Shown here in pieces: positions 12,852 through 23,913 of a DNA stretch of 64,000 nt. The number at the start of each line of letters is the position of its first letter. The stretch's first letter is position 1. The notes beneath the pieces are model-generated. The model was not told where the DNA came from. It worked only from the letters and a program-made list of their open reading frames with translations, and made no database searches. This DNA is from Blastomyces gilchristii SLH14081. Its lineage: Eukaryota > Ascomycota > Eurotiomycetes > Onygenales > Ajellomycetaceae. Position numbers and translations under genes: made by a program. The stretch lies in assembly GCF_000003855.2 (NCBI RefSeq), contig NW_003101678.1, forward strand, positions 2,235,134-2,299,133, read 5' to 3'.

Positions 12852-12989
12852 ATAGAGTAATATCTCTGTTGAACTGTTTGGAAAAAGTTCTAGAGAAGAT
12901 AATAGCCACTAGATTATCTTTTATAAGCTCTATTAGTGATTCTCTTCTATTTAATGAATAAATGAGAGATAGAAAACAATGTTCTGTAT
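12852..12989 (+). repeat. Right piece of a LINE fragment
   Basis: Matches the LINE reverse-transcriptase region at about 1355-1490, including aatgagagatagaaaacaatg. It is less mutated than the full LINE copies. The match ends at about 12989, so this is a short orphan fragment. Confidence 0.8.
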
Positions 12990-13578
12990 AGACTAACCGT
13001 GTGACTATGTCTGAGATCAGAATCAGAATATTTGATAATCTTATTATCAATTTAACTGATCTCATTACACAGTTTTAACATTAGATAGTAGTCTCATACT
13101 ATCTCAGTGAGACTTACTGTTCACTCTTGTCATATTTTTCAAATGAGATTATGATTTTCACTTCTCAATTTAAATTATTTTTATTGCTTTAAATGACTTT
13201 AAATCTTATTTGAGTATTATTAAAAAGCATTACTTTTTAAAAAATTAAAAATAGTCTAAAGAAAACCTTAAAATGTCTAAAAATAGTCACTTTATACAAA
13301 GAATGAGACTAAATAAGATCAAATGAAATTACTTTCTTATTTTTTCTAAGTCATAATTTCATTTTGAGATCTGATACATAGTCACTTTGCATGTTTTTTT
13401 AGTGATTAGTCTCAGCAGAATTCATATCAAGAAATGTATAAGATCAGATTAAATGAGATCAAACATGAAATTCATAGTTCTGGCGGCTAGTCTAGTTCTG
13501 TAATTAACACTAGACTGGCTGCTGAAATTATGAATTTCACATTTAATCTCATTTGATCTGATCCCATACATTTCTTGA
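12990..13578. repeat. Fold-back (inverted-repeat) region, MITE-like
   Basis: No coding potential is visible. The main feature is a near-perfect inverted repeat with 52-base arms (13424-13475 and 13530-13581) around a 54-base centre that is itself partly self-complementary (ggctagtctagt / actagactggct). A weaker pair, agatcaaatgaaatta and taatttcattttgagatct, lies at roughly 13317-13375. The arms differ mainly by C/T and G/A, so the palindrome was once better. It resembles a fold-back or MITE-type non-autonomous DNA element. The right arm touches the start of the next Gypsy LTR. Confidence 0.65.
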
Positions 13579-13900
13579 TGTAAGAAGCCTACGCCGAATA
13601 GATTGATATAATATTATAGGTCTTATATAACAAAGAGAAAAACATTAGAAAAGGAAAGAAAGAGAAAGTGAGAATCAGCAATTGAGTGAATATTTATACG
13701 TGTATGCAGTGGCGTACGCGGTGGAGCTTCAGGGCGGAAGAATAGAAATTCTGTAGGTTTTCAGCTGAGAATTGATGACTGAGAGTTGAAATGTCAGAAA
13801 TCTGTGAAGTGATCTGTGAAGTGACTGAGAATCAGAATGATACAAATCTGTAAAGTATAACAGAATAGTCTGTATAATTGATCAGGTGCAGCCTGCCACA
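13579..13900 (-). repeat. Family A copy 3, 3' LTR (short-type variant)
   Basis: 322 bp, starting tgtaagaagcctacgccg and ending gcctgccaca. It carries the ttttcagctgagaattgatg stretch of the variant LTR, plus a small internal repetition of gaagtgatctgtgaagtgact. Confidence 0.88.
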
Positions 13901-13949
13901 TTAGCCCTCTCTTTTCAGAAGTGATATAGAGTTGTAAGCATGTAGTTCT

Positions 13950-16900
13950 CATCAGTCAAAAGCTGCTGTCTCAGATAACATGAAGCTCAGAGTTCAGGTC
14001 AGATGATCATAGCTGACTCATTTCATGAGATATTATCAGCTGCGGCTGCAGAGTCTCTCATTAAGAATATTCTCAATCTCTCACTCAAGCTCATTATCTT
14101 CTTCTATAATGCCTGGCAGCTGTCAGTCAGAAGTCAGTTGAGAAGAAAATAGATCAGTGATAGTGCAGCAGAGCAAGCTTGTATGAAAGATATTATAAAT
14201 TTCTGATAATGTGTTAAGACAGTAGTTGTGACTATCTAGAACTTCTATTACTTTATACTTGATATAATAATAATTCAGTGTATAAGATGAACATGTGATC
14301 TGTATATTCTTAAGATTCAATCACACTAAGTCTTCTATCTTATATTGTTCAGCAGAGTCTCAGTGAATATTGATTTAATTCTCTTAATCTTGTTTTACAG
14401 TTGTTATAAAGGCCTCTGCTTAGTTATAAGCATCTCAGAGCTTCATTACTATATTATCAGCAATCTGAATCAGACTGCAGAGATTTAATATGAACTGTGT
14501 AATCTCTAGAAGATTTAACACTTTCATGTGATAACAGTGTGTAAGAAAGAACAGGCTTATCTCTGTTGAGACAGTATCTTAATCATTGATAGTGATCTCT
14601 GCATGTAGAAGAATATTATATCAATTATCTTATAAGTGATTACAGAACTTATAAAGATAATTCTTTACAGTCTGAATTATTCATTCTGATGTATTATCAG
14701 TCTCAGAGTGATAGACAGTTAATAAATAGTATACAATCTTAAGAACTTGACAGATTCTTATTCAGAGAGTACTCATGAATTGACAGTCTTAATCTGATAC
14801 TATAGATCTTGACAAATCATATATCTGATAGAATAAGCTTCTTAGAAAAGCTTCAGTGACTTGTTCAGTATTTATCTTATTACAGAGTTTTAATATAATA
14901 TTCTTACTCAATCAGTTCATAATGACCAGAATATTTCTACAGCTCTTACTCTCAGAGAGATTAATAGTGAAGTTAATTATCACATCTTATCAGATTCTAT
15001 CAGAGATGTTAAGTGATTTCAGCAGATCTTTTCTACAGTTCTTTCATAAGATGATAGAGAAATAATGATTACAGTTTCAGAAAAAATATCTGATACTGTT
15101 TAATATCTCAGATCAGTAGAACTTCTGAGAGATTATTTAATATAGTTATTCATAATCTGAATAATCAGTTATATATGAATCATGTATCTCTTATATTATT
15201 CAAGTGCATAAGAGTTCTGAGTAAGAGACTTAACATCACTCACAGAACTGTAGAGTGTTATTATCATTAATTGAGTATTCTGAGATGTTGATTCTTATAC
15301 ATAGTTCTGAGAAGAATCAGAGTGCTTCTTGATATACTGCTTCAGTGAGTGATTAAAAGAGTTTATCAGTTTGAGCTGTTACATGTCATAATTTATCTAG
15401 TGTAGGTTCAGAAGAAGTCAAGATATCAGTATCAGTATCAGTTCAGAGAGAGAGTGTTCTAATCAGAGAAGTATATATAGTGTTATAAGTTGTTTCATCT
15501 TGATTAACTAATATCTTTGAATCTAGAAGCTAGTGTTCTTAGTTCATTCAACAGATATCTGCTACATCAGAAGACATATCTTGCTCTCATTATAAGAGAG
15601 CATCTGTTATTAAGTTCTGACTGCTGAGACAGTAGTGTATTGTAAAATAAAAGCAGCTTAAGAACTCAGATCATCATATTTATTATTCAGTGAGTTTACA
15701 GATAGTTATGAAGTATTTGAGATTTTTATCATCTGTGATTATCTGAAATTCAGAGATACTTTGAAGTTCAAAGTCTTATTCTTCTAAATAGTATATAATT
15801 ACAAGAAGTTTCTTATCATAGATCTCATAATTACATTTAGCAGAACTCAGTTTCTTAGATATAAAATTACATAATTGTAGAATATCTTCATCATTATATT
15901 ACAATATCACTTCTTCTATTATATAGTCAGAGAAATCAGCTTTAATAACTGTCTTATAATTAGAATTGATTATTATCAGTAGAGAAGTATTAATGAATAT
16001 CTTCTTCATCTGTGTAAATACAGCATCAGCATCTGCTGATTATTGAAATACTGAGTCTTTCTTAATGAGATCTGTAAGTGATCTTGTAATATCTGAGAAG
16101 TTTCATATAAATCACTGATAGAAGTTAGTAAATTCAATGAAGCTTTGTATATCTTTCATAGTATATAAAGCTTTTCATTTGAGAATGACAGAGATCTTCT
16201 CAGAATTTATTTAAATCTTCTTATCAGCTTCTATGATGAAATCTATGTATTTAGTATTCTTAACTTCAAAATCACACTTGTTAATATTAATTAATAGTTC
16301 TGCTTCTTATAGTTATTGTAATATTCTTCACATATACTCTTGATACTCTTTTCTGAATTCATCAGTGAAGATGAGAATGTCATGTAGATAAGTAAATACA
16401 AACTTATTAAGAAAATCTCAGAGTGCTCAGTTAATATACTTCTGAAATATACTGAGAGTGTTAGTCAGTTCAAAGAGTGTGACTATTCATTCAAAGAGAC
16501 TATAATATGTTCAGAACACTGTAAGTCATTCATCTTCTTCAGTGATATGAATCTTATGAAATACAGTGATAATATCTAGCTTTGTAAATCATTGAGCTCA
16601 TCTGATTCATGCTAGGATTTTATTGATAAGAGATAAGAAATATCAATCTTTCTTTGTTAATCTGTTCAGATCTCAGTAGTTCACACAGAATTGAAGTTCT
16701 TTATCTGACTTCTTTATAAAGAGAATAGAAGCTGTAGTGAAAGAGTTGTTAATATGTATGAATTTCTTATCTAACAGATCATTGAGTGTCTTCTGAAGAA
16801 GAAGAAGTTCATCTTGAGATATATTATAAAGAGAGTCTCATTACAGCTCAGAGTTCTTATCATTCTTCTTTTCTAATTTGATACTGTGATTCACTTCTGA

Positions 16901-18720
16901 GTCTTATAAAGAAGGTATATTTATAATATTATCTATCAGAAGATATCTAGGTATCATAATATATAAGAGATTTTTACATAAGGATTTATTATTGTAGTAT
17001 GAGATAACTTTTCTGAAGCTTTCTTAATATCAGTCAGACTGATGAAATAGATTGATATATAATTCTATCATCAGTGACTTTGTCAGTGATTTTAATAACT
17101 TCTTTTTCAGAGTATTTTATAAGTGTTGACAGAGATCTGTGTCAGATTCATAGTCTTATGAATATCATCTTCATAAATTCTATCATTATTAGAGAATATT
17201 AAACTCCTGTTTCAAGTATTCAACAAGATGCCTTGTTCAGATAGTCAGACAAGTTCTAACATCAGATTATAATCAAGATTATTAACTTTATGTGTATAGA
17301 CATCTTCACACTGATGTTCTCTGACATCTATGTTTAGTTTTATTATGTAATAAGTGCAAACATCTTTTGAATCATTGAATTCTGTGAGAAGTTAAGATTT
17401 TGATAAGAGAATACACTGAAGATTATAATATCTTACAACTGAAGATTTTATTATTGTATAGTGACATAGATCACTGTCTATCATGACTTTCATATTATAC
17501 ATATTATCAATCACAGTAGATATAAGAATCATATTCATTGCTATTGTCTCTTCAAATTATTATCATTCAATCTCTTTAAGCTTCTATTTGTAAATTTGAA
17601 TAGAAGCTAATCTTTTCTCTGTTTTATCAGAGCATTTTTATAGTTATCTTTCAAATCTTCCTCTAATGTAATGTGATTGATATGGACAGGCACTGATTCA
17701 TTCTTTTAATAAGAAGACACTGATCTTTCTCTTGAGTGTGAAGATACATAGATTGATCAGTAGTTAAAAGCAATGTGCTCTGATCAGTTACAGTTAATAT
17801 ACACTTCATATTGACATTGATCAGTGACTTCTTCAGAAGTGATCTCAGAAACTCAGAAGTCTATTCAAATAGTGAAAACTCTTGCTTATGCATAGATATT
17901 TAAATCTTTTCAGTTCATAGTATCTGTATCATTGCTGTTCTTTAGCATAAGTGTATCAGTTACTGAGGTGTAATGTCTTCTGTCACTGTTCTGTATACTC
18001 TTGAGCTTGATAAGATAGTCATTCAATATCTGAAGCTGTGTGCAGAAACCTTTATAAGTCTGGTCTTTATCTACACTTACAAGAGTCTGTAAGAGTTTGA
18101 AAGTTAATGTCTTCTTAAGCATACTAATCTTTATTTAATTCTCTCAAGATTGATCACCTGCTTCTAGAATCTTAATATCAAAGTCAGAAATGAATGTTAT
18201 AAGAGAAGTATTTCTCTATTAAGTACTCTGTAATTAATCTAATACTTTCTGTTCTATAGCAGTATCTCAGAACAGAATATTAAGATATTTGATAATATTA
18301 TCAGATATTCACAACACTGATTCACATACTTTTATTCATGAATAGAACTTCTATTTCACACAATTCTTTAATTATTCATTGATATATTAATCTTGATTGA
18401 TTAGTGAATCAATGACATCTTCATCTGTACTTAGTTTCATGAGTATTTTCATTCTCTATGATAAGTAGAGAGTGAGATCAGAAGTATTAAAATATGTAGA
18501 AGTATCTAAACATTCTTTCAGTACTTTTATATTTAATTCTATAGATATTGAAATTGCATGAGTTCTTTATTAAGTTAATTATTAAATCTCTTCATATTGA
18601 TTATTGAGTTGTATACATATCAGCTATTTATTATTGTTATAGTTTCAACATTGCTTAGAGTCACTGTAACACTGTATCTATACTCATATTCAAGAGTTCT
18701 TTCATACTATTATTAGTCAT
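13950..18720 (-). pseudogene. Family A copy 3 gag-pol, mutated
   Basis: Colinear with copy 2. The gag ATG is at 18718-18720. A 70-codon gag stretch stays open at 17910-18122 and an integrase C-terminal stretch at 14123-14320. The active-site box lies at about 16379-16392; it reads tacatgac on the coding strand, so one Asp of YLDD is replaced by His, a transversion and not the usual transition. Chromodomain at about 14020-14120. Confidence 0.82.
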
Positions 18721-19003
18721 GATTATATCAATCATTGAATATATAATATCTATGAAATTAGAAGAAGTGTAATTATATGAATATCTTATACATCTGTAGT
18801 ATCAGAACTCTCAGATCTTTTACTGATATTCTCTTTATAAGATCTTATTACAGAGTTAGAGTGACTGATAAGTAAGCTTCTATCTAAGAACTTAGTATCT
18901 GTTTAACTATTTAACTGTTTCTCTATTTCTTACATGTTAATATATATTCAGATATCTCAGTAAGTAATCATTTCTAATAAGAAGATAATAAACATTTTTC
19001 AAG

Positions 19004-19294
19004 TGTAAGAGACCTACCCTGAATAGATCAGTATAATATATAGATCTTATATAATAAAGTGAAAAATATTAAAGAAGGAAAAGAAAGAGAAAGTATGAGA
19101 ATCAGTGATTAAAGTGAATATTTATATATGTACACAGTGTGTATACAGTGAAGCTTTGAGATGAAAGAATAGAAATTTCATGAGTTTTTCAGCTGAGAAT
19201 TGATGATTGAGAATAACTGAGAATCAAAGCTTTTAGCAGAATCTATAAAGTGTAAGAGAATAGTCTATATAATAATCAAACACAGCTCATCACA
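19004..19294 (-). repeat. Family A copy 3, 5' LTR
   Basis: 291 bp, heavily mutated throughout (ends cacagctcatcaca), also at its outer edge, unlike most other LTRs here. It is 31 bases shorter than its partner. Confidence 0.85.
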
Positions 19295-19832
19295 AGGAGT
19301 ATAATTTAAATTAATTAAATATAAGATTCTTATTTTCAACTGAAACAGAAATTAAATATTTATACTTAATAGACTTTCTATCAGAAACTTAAGCAGCTAT
19401 AAGAAAATGACTGAATTCAGAAGTATCTGAATATAAAGAGATAAAAATTAATTAAATATAGTCTATTAAAACAGCTATATACTATCTTTTAATAATTTTA
19501 TTTTATTATAGTCTCTCTTTACTATACTCTTTCTTTTCTGTTTCTTTCTATCTATCTATTTAATATATTTATTTTTAAGACTATATTCTCTTTTTCTTTG
19601 TCATGATATTTTTAAATAATTTCACAGTATTAGAAGATGTTGAAATACTATAATTTATAAACAGTTTTTGTATTCTGAGCTGGAATTTTCTGATTTTATA
19701 TATCTGAAATTGATAAATGTATAATAGTTGACTTTATAGATATAGAAAAAACCCTGAGAACTAAAAGTTCTCAGGTAGATGTCATAGTCTCTGACTGCAT
19801 ACATCTATAATTGAAGAATAATAATAATAATA
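19295..19832 (+). mobile_element. LINE 3' end, copy 3
   Basis: Matches the C-terminus of ORF2 and the whole 3' UTR of the LINE at about 3535-4054, including the gagaactaaaagttctc hairpin near 19756-19774, and ends in gaagaataataataataataa. The next bases are normal-composition island DNA, so the LINE tail marks the island edge to within a few bases. Confidence 0.9.
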
Positions 19833-19992
19833 AGTTCGTTGGGTGGTGAGTCACGTTAACGGCCAACACATACTAAACAAGGTTTGGACGACGGGTGGCT
19901 CGTTTGCAGAGTTGCATTGCACGGTGGAGCGCTTTTCTGAGGTGTTGCTTTCCTAGCGCGCTCAGTTGCTCTGGTGATTTTCGCAGCTTTCA
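19833..19992. other. Left margin of the gene island
   Basis: 160 bp of normal composition lie between the LINE tail and the stop codon of the first island gene. It presumably holds the 3' UTR of that reverse-strand gene. I see no clear terminator or polyadenylation signal. Confidence 0.5.
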
Positions 19993-20757
19993 TCAGTCTA
20001 ATTGTAAAGCCGAGTCCACCACTTTCGTGTTTTTGTGACTTTCAGCAGCCATTTCCGCAAAAGCAGCTGCAAAACCAGGATGCTGAAAAGCCAGCTGCTT
20101 GATATTTATCTTATCTTTAATTAGTCCATTATTCATCTTTCACTCAGCTTATACATACCTTCGCCTCGCGTAGCATCTTTTCAAATTCCTCGAATGTCTC
20201 GAAACTCCAGTCCTGCCGACATTCGTTCTCTCTCCCAACATCTCTAAGCCATTCAACACCATCATCTGGAAAGGAAGACATAAATGAGCGGAAATCATCC
20301 TGCCCAGCTTTATCAAAGCCAAATTGCCATCTCAGAACAGAAAGCCCTGTTATTTCAGCAGTTGAGAACCCATCACACCAACCGCCTATATCCTCCTCGG
20401 GTATCAAGCTTCCGTCCGGAACCCAACAACATAAAATAGATTTCACTGCTGCGATGGCTGCAGCTCTGGCCCACGGAGACTTAAATATACTCCCTCCGCT
20501 CGATCCCATTTGGGCCTTATTTTCGACGCTGATGACATCCTCAGGGGCTGATTTATCCCGACTCGGTGTTGCTTGGACAGGATTGAGCAGGGACGTGCCT
20601 ATTGGCGGAGCTTTTTTCACCTGGCTATGAAGATTATCCGTACTTTTCTGCTTTTTTGGGTTCCCCGGCGGCTCCGGTTTCAGTGAGCATTGGTCTGATA
20701 AGAAAAGTTAGCATACTCCATCAATGAACGAAAGCCATAGATGAACTAACCCGACAT
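19993..20757 (-). CDS. Hypothetical protein, 215 aa, three exons
   Basis: Model: exon 1 20751-20757 (MS plus one base), intron 20695-20750 (GTTAGT ... gctaac ... cag, 56 bp), exon 2 20159-20694, intron 20098-20158 (GTATGT ... aag, 61 bp), exon 3 19993-20097. Phases agree and the sum is 648 nt. The protein starts MSDQCSLKPEPPGNPKKQ and has a Lys/Pro/Ser-rich, probably disordered first third. A more ordered region follows with SPWARAAAIAAVKS, an acidic Trp-containing middle (GVEWLRDVG), and a helical tail ending VVDSALQLD. TGG is used for Trp, so the standard code applies. A pyrimidine-rich stretch lies just upstream of the ATG. No family recognised; function unknown. Main uncertainty: the second intron's acceptor. 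Confidence 0.68.
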
Positions 20758-21290
20758 CTTCTTAGAAAGGTGCACGAGGAACTGTAGAGAGTTGGTAGAG
20801 AGAATAGAGAAGACTAGGACAATTGACTGTTTTATTATCATTGCCTGACCTACCAGATAGATCTGATCCTTAAAGATACTGGAAACCCCTAGACCATCTG
20901 GGGATCGCGTTGAAAGATTGACAAGCGAGGGCTGGGTTCCTTCTATATGTATACCACACTTTGAGGACCTGGGACTATAGACATCGTGTTTGTTTATGGA
21001 TAGCGACAGCAACAGCGAGGCTAGGCTTCTTTAGTGCCTCTATTAACTCAAATTTGGCCACATATCTCGCTGGTAATGCTAATAATCCAACCAGTTAGAA
21101 AAGAATGGGTGCGAAGTATATGCAATCTATTGTAATGGCTGCCTCTACCAAGTGAATAGGGCGCCGTGCTATATTTTTGCGAGGAACAGTAGTGGATCCA
21201 CAAGATTGACAAACAAGAGAGAGGGGAGAAAGACAATTACAAACAAACAACAGACAGAAAGTACAAAATAGTGTAATCCAATCATGAGGC
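20758..21290. other. Intergenic: promoter and leader of the 215-aa gene
   Basis: Lies between the start of the 215-aa gene and the 3' end of the BCS1-like gene; both are on the reverse strand. The ctctattctctctaccaactc-like pyrimidine tract 35-60 bases before the ATG suits a fungal leader. A reverse-strand open stretch at 20746-21012 runs into the same ATG but has no recognisable content. No other feature seen. Confidence 0.45.
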
Positions 21291-22637
21291 TCACTCTCTG
21301 GTTGGGAATTGCTCTTGAGCTCCTGTAACCGCACTCTTCGGGTTCTTATTCAAAAGATAGTTCTGGATGTCCGCCGGGCTATACTGGCAATCGGGAACTA
21401 GCTTGGCGAACTTAGTAGCCATATCTACAAGGTTGATGTGGTTTTCGTTGTACAAATGCAGGAAAATCGATTCTATTTGCTTCTCTGATGCCAGTGTAAA
21501 TTCCACTTCCTTGTCCACACGCCCTGGACGGATAAGTGCTGCATCAAGTTGATCCCTGCAGTTTGTGGTCATAATCAAGACTCTCCCATCAGATGATAAG
21601 ACACCATCGATCGCGTTCAAGAGCCCGGAGAGTGATATCTGGTTGTTTTGCCTAGTGCCGTCCTCTCATTGTATGGCTTGTGTTTTCTCGCGGTTGATTC
21701 CAGCACTGTCAATATCCTCGATGAGAAGAACACAAGGGTAGTCTGGTAGCTGGCTACAAAGCCACTGGAGTTCATCATCGGTCATGTTTTGACCTGTCAA
21801 GCTCAACAAGTAAATATCCAGACCAAATTTACCCGCCAAAGCTTGCGCAAGACTGGTTTTGCCAGTTCCAGGGGGGCCATTGAATAGATAACCACGACGG
21901 TATGGTATTTCGATTTTCTGATATGCTGACTTAGTTTCGAGAAATCTGCGCATGTCATCACAAACATCTTCCTTCTGTTCCTTTTCCAGAGCGATACTTT
22001 TGAGCGACCGACAACTTATTTTTCTGACAGACTGCCATGAAATCCTAGACTGACGAACAAGCCTGCCTCCTGGACTGAAAATTGTAATTTTGGATTTGGT
22101 CTTGAATATGTGACGTGACCTGGCTTCCACAAGCAGTTCTTCAATTGACTTGCAGGACCAGCCTAACACTCTCAGACTATAGCGCTCCTCAAAGTGGAGC
22201 TCAAAGCTTCTTTCCATCCGCCGAAACTGAAATACTGAGCCCTCGAATAGGAATAGACAAATTCTGTTGGGTCGAAATCGATATTCCCGAAATGTTCCAA
22301 TGATTTTCCAGTCCCACACACCTGTCTTCACAGGCGCGTGCTCTCCACTCCATTGCTCACTTCTAACCCTCCGAGACAGACATCCGGTAACCGAAGATTC
22401 CAGAAAGGTGGTTAGATGTTCATGCTCCTCGCTGCGCGGTTCAATCTCAACCTCCACAGCACAGAATGTCCAGATTCCATCATATACCCAGATACAGACA
22501 TAAACAAAGGCACATCCGACAATCAGGATATGGGACAGAAGGCCCAGGTTGGGAGCTTTGCGGAACATATCAACAAATATGGAACCAGGGAATATGATAT
22601 TCAAAAGAGAACCAACGAGGCTTGATGCCTGGTCCAT
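21291..22637 (-). pseudogene. BCS1-like AAA ATPase with one in-frame TGA
   Basis: A BCS1-family AAA protein of about 448 codons. True BCS1 is a mitochondrial inner-membrane chaperone that moves folded Rieske protein; fungi also carry many BCS1-like paralogues of unknown role. The start is put at MDQASSLVGSLL (22635-22637); an in-frame upstream alternative exists. A membrane segment is visible (HILIVGCAFVYVCIWVYDGI), then a BCS1 N-like region, YRRGYLFNGPPGTGKTSL (Walker A), VLLIEDIDSAG (Walker B), LSGLLNAIDGV, IMTTN and the arginine-finger motif RPGRVD. The usual C-terminal SPADIQ stretch is present, and the end is PTRE. Codon TGA at 21666-21668 interrupts an otherwise continuous frame just after Walker B; no GT-AG intron removes it. 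It fits CGA or TGG changed by one transition. A sequencing error is the alternative. Confidence 0.85.
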
Positions 22638-22888
22638 GATATCTTTGAAAAGTATGGAAGCAATGACAGGTTGGCCAGGGTCGTAGAGAAACAAAAAAGT
22701 CAAATAAAAGCACACTGAGAGATGGAAGACTGTAAAAGAGAACGGAGAAATTATATACAACACTGACACGAATCACAGTGTATCCTCCACATGTCGATTC
22801 AAAATCCTATCACAAGGCATCAAAAGCGGGTACTCTACGATTGCATTAGACAAGAATGTGGAGGAAGGGCTAATACTGTGTTTACTTA
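22638..22888. other. Intergenic between two reverse-strand genes
   Basis: 250 bp of normal composition upstream of the BCS1-like start. An open frame continues upstream of the chosen Met to 22769 with a hydrophobic stretch, so the N-terminus could be longer. A strong donor-like GTAAGTAAAC overlaps the stop of the next gene, but splicing there would still give a stop at once. Confidence 0.4.
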
Positions 22889-23260
22889 CTAAAAAACATC
22901 AGTGCAATCTGGCTTGTACAATCGAAGAGCAGTAATCCCATCCCTATGAGCAATCAATTCATTGTATGGCAGTTCCTGCCGAGAAGGCCTTCCCTCGCGT
23001 CCCTCACATATTACAGTAAATGTCCCCTCTTTCAAGGTCGGCAAGTTTGGATAGTAAATTGAGATCACCGCCTTAATTTTCTGGAAATTACTGTTAGATC
23101 ATCACAGCAGAAACTGATTCAGGGTGAGTTATCGTCGAACCTCGTCCGCCTGTGTATAGCTTTCTCCGGTCATCGATGTGGCCCTGGTGCCAAAACACAC
23201 TCCGTTCTTTATCATCGCTATGGCCCCATCAAGGCTTAGAACGAAAGGGAAACAACCCAT
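22889..23260 (-). CDS. Hypothetical protein, 103 aa, two exons, N-terminus uncertain
   Basis: Model: exon 1 23141-23260 (MGCFPFVLSLDGAIAMIKNG ... SYTQADE), intron 23081-23140 (gttcga ... ttccag, 60 bp, phase 0), exon 2 22889-23080 ending KPDCTDVF. Exon 2 alternates hydrophobic and charged residues (AVISIYYPNLPTLKEGTFTV), which suggests a small beta-rich domain. The frame stays open about 17 codons upstream of the chosen Met (PVAYIHQENRPALV), back to a possible acceptor ctag near 23310, so further 5' exons may exist. The donor GTTCGA is weak, but without splicing the frame hits TAA. No family recognised. Confidence 0.5.
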
Positions 23261-23691
23261 GACTAGAGCAGGACGATTTTCTTGGTGGATGTAGGCGACA
23301 GGGTAAGGATAGGTGAGCTAGCCTAAATGGCAATCTGAAGTATTCCAACCCTGAATGGTAATAGTAAGAACTTCGCATGCAATGATGGGAGCAAGTTTTC
23401 TCCTTGCATGCAAGGCAATAATCCGAGTGCGAACCAACGTGGATGAGCAGCCTGTATTCGAACAAGGCAACGAGCGAGCGGTGAAGCATCTCTTATAGCC
23501 AAAGCCAGTGAGGCGCAAAGTTTGACCTCAATTAGTATCAAGATAGTGATCCTCTTGCATGGGAATGGCACAGACTCAAGCTGGGCAAGTATATCACACT
23601 CGCCTTCGTGCCCTCGACACGGTCTGGCATCCCTGGCAGCACTTTGCATACTCCTAGTCATTGAGCTTTGCTGTGGCAGCCACCATCCCCC
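23261..23691. other. Intergenic, possible missing 5' exons or shared promoter
   Basis: Lies between the reverse-strand 103-aa gene and the weak forward ORF at 23692. Three overlapping reverse-strand open stretches (23229-23489, 23318-23518, 23323-23661) compete with one another and none looks like a real protein. One of them could contribute an upstream exon to the 103-aa gene. Confidence 0.35.
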
Positions 23692-23913
23692 ATGTCCTGC
23701 AATGGCCTAGGTGATGAGTTCAACAGCAGCATCGACCACGCTGTGAGTCCTTATTGGGCAAAGGAAATCCAAAAGGCTCATTTTCGGGCTCAATATCACC
23801 TTTTTCGGGAGTCTATGCCATCACAGCGCAGCTGGATTGTGAGCTATGATGATCAAACGGGACAGGTAACAACCCGCATTTGCAGTGGTAGAATGGTGCG
23901 ATGGCACATATAG
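23692..23913 (+). CDS. Small hypothetical ORF, 73 aa, tentative
   Basis: ATG in a fair fungal context (caccatcccccATGTCC) opens 73 codons starting MSCNGLGDEFNSSIDHAVSP and ending GRMVRWHI. Its composition (SPYWAKEIQKAHFRAQYHLF) is protein-like. A possible donor GTAACA after DDQTGQ could join it to an unseen later exon. No family recognised. It may be the first exon of a gene I cannot complete, or a chance ORF. Confidence 0.3.
   Translation: MSCNGLGDEFNSSIDHAVSPYWAKEIQKAHFRAQYHLFRESMPSQRSWIVSYDDQTGQVTTRICSGRMVRWHI

Larger units (their letters stand above)
13579..19294 (-). mobile_element. Gypsy family A, copy 3
   Basis: 5716 bp, antisense, with two LTRs (13579-13900 and 19004-19294) and a colinear gag-pol. 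The 5 bases outside the LTRs do not match (cttga left, aggag right). The flanks differ in kind too: fold-back sequence on the left, LINE 3' sequence on the right. Inter-element recombination or a flank deletion is more likely than simple insertion. Confidence 0.9.

Noticed and set aside
23229..23661. Three overlapping reverse-strand ORFs of 66-112 codons
   Set aside because: They compete in different frames over the same DNA and none shows protein-like patterning. At most one adds an upstream exon to the 103-aa gene.
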